Origin: RGIG4097 sp964367645
GTDB taxonomy: Bacteria > Bacillota > Clostridia > Christensenellales > CAG-917
Reading direction: 5' to 3'
DNA: 6,642 bases
Assembly: GCA_964367645.1 (NCBI GenBank)
Contig: CAYIYN010000075.1
Location: 1 to 6,642 of the forward strand
This document shows positions 5,604 through 6,642 of the stretch, one piece after another. The position numbers were made by a program, and so were the translations under genes. Under the pieces are notes generated by a model. It was not told the DNA's origin. It worked only from the letters and a program-made list of their open reading frames with translations, and searched no databases. Every line of letters starts with the position of its first letter. The first letter of the stretch is position 1.

Positions 5604-5641
5604 TTTTTTGCAGGGGACGCGAAAAGCGTCCCCTCAAAAAA
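5604..5641 (+). other. Intergenic stem-loop without U-tract between lipoprotein and ATPase genes
   Basis: AGGGGACGC (5612-5620) pairs perfectly with GCGTCCCCT (5626-5634) around the loop GAAAA. Beyond one bulged C (5611), G5610-C5635 and a T6/A6 run (5604-5609 with 5636-5641) extend the stem to 16 pairs. What follows is A-rich, not T-rich, so it does not look like a rho-independent terminator on either strand. In ABC-importer operons such stem-loops commonly protect the 3' end of the binding-protein message while transcription continues; that role is inferred here. Confidence 0.65.
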
Positions 5642-5660
5642 GGGTTTGTAAGAAACTGTA

Positions 5661-5679
5661 GTGGACACAATATGTCCAC
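5661..5679 (+). promoter_or_regulatory. Hairpin overlapping the candidate starts of the ATPase gene
   Basis: GTGGACA (5661-5667) and TGTCCAC (5673-5679) form a perfect 7-bp stem with loop CAATA. It lies 10 bases before the ATG at 5690 and includes the in-frame ATG at 5672. It could be a translation-limiting structure, a weak attenuator (a mixed TTTGCTTTT follows) or an operator. No choice can be made from sequence alone. Confidence 0.45.
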
Positions 5680-5689
5680 ATTTGCTTTT

Positions 5690-6642
5690 ATGGAATATGC
5701 AATTCAATTTAAAAACGTCACGAAAACCTTTGGCAAGGTAATTGCCAATAACAACGTGACTATGGACGTTAAAAGGGGCGAAATCCTTGCGCTGCTTGGT
5801 GAAAACGGCAGCGGAAAGACGACGCTTATGAATATGCTCGCCGGCATATACTTTCCCGATAACGGTGAGATTTTTATAAACGGCGAGAGGGTGACGATAC
5901 GCTCGCCTAAGGATGCTTTTGATAACCATATCGGTATGATTCACCAACATTTCAAACTCGTGGATGTATTTACCGCGGTTGAAAACATCGTTTTGGGACT
6001 TGACCCAAAAAATTTCAAGTTCAACATCAAACAGTCGGCTCAAAAGATAAACGCAATCTGCGAGCGTTACGGGTTCAAAGTTGATCCTTATAAAAAAGTC
6101 TATAACATGACCGTCAGCGAAAAGCAGACCCTTGAAATTGTCAAAGTGCTTTATCGCGGAGCGGACATTTTAATACTTGACGAGCCTACCGCGGTGCTTA
6201 CTCCTCAAGAGTCCGACAGACTTTTCGAGGTTATCCGCAATATGCGTGACGACGGCAAGTCAATCATTATAATCACGCACAAGTTGCAAGAAGTTCTTTC
6301 GGTTTCGGATAGGGTGGCAATCCTAAGAAAAGGGGAATATATCGGCACCGTCGAAACAAACGACGCAACGACAAAATCGCTGACGGAAATGATGGTCGGC
6401 GAAAAAGTCGAACTAAACATTGACCGTCCCGAAGTTAAGCACGACGTGCCTCTGCTTGAAATTCGTGATTTAACAATCAAAAACGACGAGGGCGCTTTGG
6501 CAATCAACAACGTCAGTTTTTATATCCGCGGCGGCGAAATTTTGGGCGTTGCGGGCATTGCTGGCTGCGGTCAAAAGGAGCTGTGCGAGGCTATCGCGGG
6601 GCTTAGAAAAATCGAAAGCGGCGAAATTAACCATTTGGGCAC
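5690..6642 (+). CDS. Nucleoside-type ABC importer ATPase with two NBDs, partial (runs off right edge)
   Basis: The 317 visible codons cover the whole first nucleotide-binding domain and the start of a second, the layout of RbsA/MglA-like and BMP-linked (YufO/NupA-type) ATPases of about 500 residues. NBD1 has Walker A GENGSGKTT (37-45), Q-loop Gln86, a signature region MTVSEKQ (140-146) in place of the usual LSVGEQQ, Walker B ILILDEP (Asp164, Glu165), TAVLTPQE and H-loop His197. NBD2 begins near PLLEIRDLTI; its Walker A is GIAGCGQ (289-295), with Gln in place of the lysine, as expected for this subfamily. It would energise uptake of the ligand bound by the upstream lipoprotein; permease genes are expected beyond the edge. 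The start is uncertain: ATG 5690 best fits family N-termini, but ATG 5672 is in frame and neither has an SD. Confidence 0.92.
   Translation, partial: MEYAIQFKNVTKTFGKVIANNNVTMDVKRGEILALLGENGSGKTTLMNMLAGIYFPDNGEIFINGERVTIRSPKDAFDNHIGMIHQHFKLVDVFTAVENIVLGLDPKNFKFNIKQSAQKINAICERYGFKVDPYKKVYNMTVSEKQTLEIVKVLYRGADILILDEPTAVLTPQESDRLFEVIRNMRDDGKSIIIITHKLQEVLSVSDRVAILRKGEYIGTVETNDATTKSLTEMMVGEKVELNIDRPEVKHDVPLLEIRDLTIKNDEGALAINNVSFYIRGGEILGVAGIAGCGQKELCEAIAGLRKIESGEINHLG

Overview
The window looks like chromosomal DNA from a low-to-moderate GC Gram-positive bacterium, most likely an uncultured member of the Clostridia/Bacillota. This is inferred from near-consensus sigma-A-type promoters, strong AGGAGG-type ribosome binding sites, rho-independent terminators, TAA stops, a lipoprotein solute-binding protein and gene families typical of Firmicutes. 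No rRNA, tRNA, CRISPR array, insertion sequence or phage gene was seen.

Layout. (1) Positions 1-141 on the minus strand hold the N-terminal half of an HU-type DNA-binding protein. It has its own promoter, a hairpin at the predicted mRNA 5' end and a strong SD. (2) A divergent intergenic region (142-404) also carries a very good promoter reading right. (3) Genes at 405-2051 and 2158-3402 encode a long class III aminotransferase of the glutamate-1-semialdehyde aminomutase type and a two-domain class II aldolase/adducin-family protein. A terminator hairpin lies between them and a strong one follows the second. No other haem-biosynthesis gene is present, so the pair may serve a different, unassigned pathway. 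(4) From 3476 a perfect consensus promoter, partly built into the preceding terminator, drives a purine-salvage and uptake block. It contains xpt (xanthine phosphoribosyltransferase, interrupted by one in-frame TAG), a BMP-family substrate-binding lipoprotein, and the start of a double-NBD ABC ATPase of the nucleoside-importer type, which runs off the right edge.

How the genes fit together. The last three genes read as one unit. The lipoprotein would capture a (probably purine) nucleoside outside the cell, the ATPase with permeases expected just beyond the window would import it, and Xpt would convert a freed base to a nucleotide. Between the lipoprotein and ATPase genes there is a strong stem-loop without a U-tract, then an ATPase start with no visible SD. 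Both fit lower output of the ATPase than of the binding protein.

The points most worth a second look are the in-frame amber codon in xpt, the aldolase's N-terminal half that looks like a second aldolase domain without its metal ligands, the aminotransferase/aldolase pairing, the terminator/promoter overlap at 3462-3504, the structured-looking xpt leader, and the SD-less ATPase start.
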